46,097 nucleotides of DNA from Glaciozyma antarctica PI12. Taxonomy: Eukaryota > Basidiomycota > Microbotryomycetes > Kriegeriales > Camptobasidiaceae. The notes beneath the pieces are model-generated. The model worked only from the letters and a program-made list of their open reading frames with translations. It was not told the origin of the DNA and ran no database searches. This document shows positions 46,060 through 46,097 of this stretch, piece by piece. Location of the stretch: positions 814,257 to 860,353 of the forward strand of contig KZ627150.1 in assembly GCA_002917775.1 (NCBI GenBank). Direction: 5' to 3'. Within the stretch, counting starts at the first letter, position 1, and the number at the start of each line of letters is the position of its first letter. Made by a program: the position numbers and the translations under genes.

Positions 46060-46097
46060 ATGAAGAGGAAGGAGATCAGGGTTCCGGCTCTGGAGGA
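46060..46097 (+). CDS. possible start of a further gene, truncated by window end
   Basis: An ATG at 46060 opens MKRKEIRVPALE to the edge. It lies after a spacing typical of divergent promoters here. Only twelve codons are visible, so this is a guess from layout. Confidence 0.25.
   Translation, partial: MKRKEIRVPALE

Overview
The window looks like a chromosome segment of a GC-rich basidiomycete yeast, most likely Pucciniomycotina close to Rhodotorula/Rhodosporidium. The reasons are gene density (about 22 protein genes in 43 kb), very many short introns (mostly 48-70 nt, donors usually GTGCGT or GTGAGT, branch sites CTGAC or CTAAC, acceptors CAG), strong C/G at third codon positions, and a fungal gene set (fused sulfite reductase beta subunit, POL1, POP4, SLC35F, ZIP). 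The genus is inference.

Layout. 1-3006 is an AT-richer, gene-poor stretch with one intron-bearing tRNA-Pro(AGG), a 52-bp-period tandem repeat and a GGTACC-centred inverted repeat. From 3007 genes are packed: POP4 (-), alpha-methylacyl-CoA racemase (+), an arrestin-like protein (+), SelO/Fmp40 (+), a small unknown (-), the 4.8-kb sulfite reductase hemoprotein gene (-), a coiled-coil unknown (+), an ArsB-like permease (+), two tandem small paralogs (-), a leucine-rich-repeat nuclear-type protein (-), an RMND1/DUF155 mitochondrial protein (+), an eIF4E-like cap binder (-), an SLC35F transporter (-), histone H4 (-), a class V PLP enzyme (+), a ZIP metal transporter (+), a TauD-type dioxygenase (+), a PX-domain protein (+), POL1 (+), histone H3 (-), and perhaps the first codons of another gene at the right edge.

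Working together. Four divergent pairs share short promoters: POP4/racemase (248 nt), sulfite reductase/coiled-coil (156 nt), LRR/RMND1 (154 nt) and H4/PLP enzyme (361 nt). POL1, H3 and H4 all serve S phase. The TauD enzyme, if it acts on sulfonates, makes sulfite, the substrate of the sulfite reductase. No operon-like or defence cluster was found, and no virus-like or transposon coding region was recognised.

Sequence quality. Several conserved genes (POP4, POL1, PX gene, LRR gene, H3, H4, sulfite reductase) show one- or few-base disagreements with their own conserved frame, some in homopolymers. Consensus errors are the simplest explanation, but H4 carries a 56-nt internal partial duplication that is not a simple miscount. 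Exon boundaries were fixed by eye from splice motifs and phase; most genes close exactly in phase.
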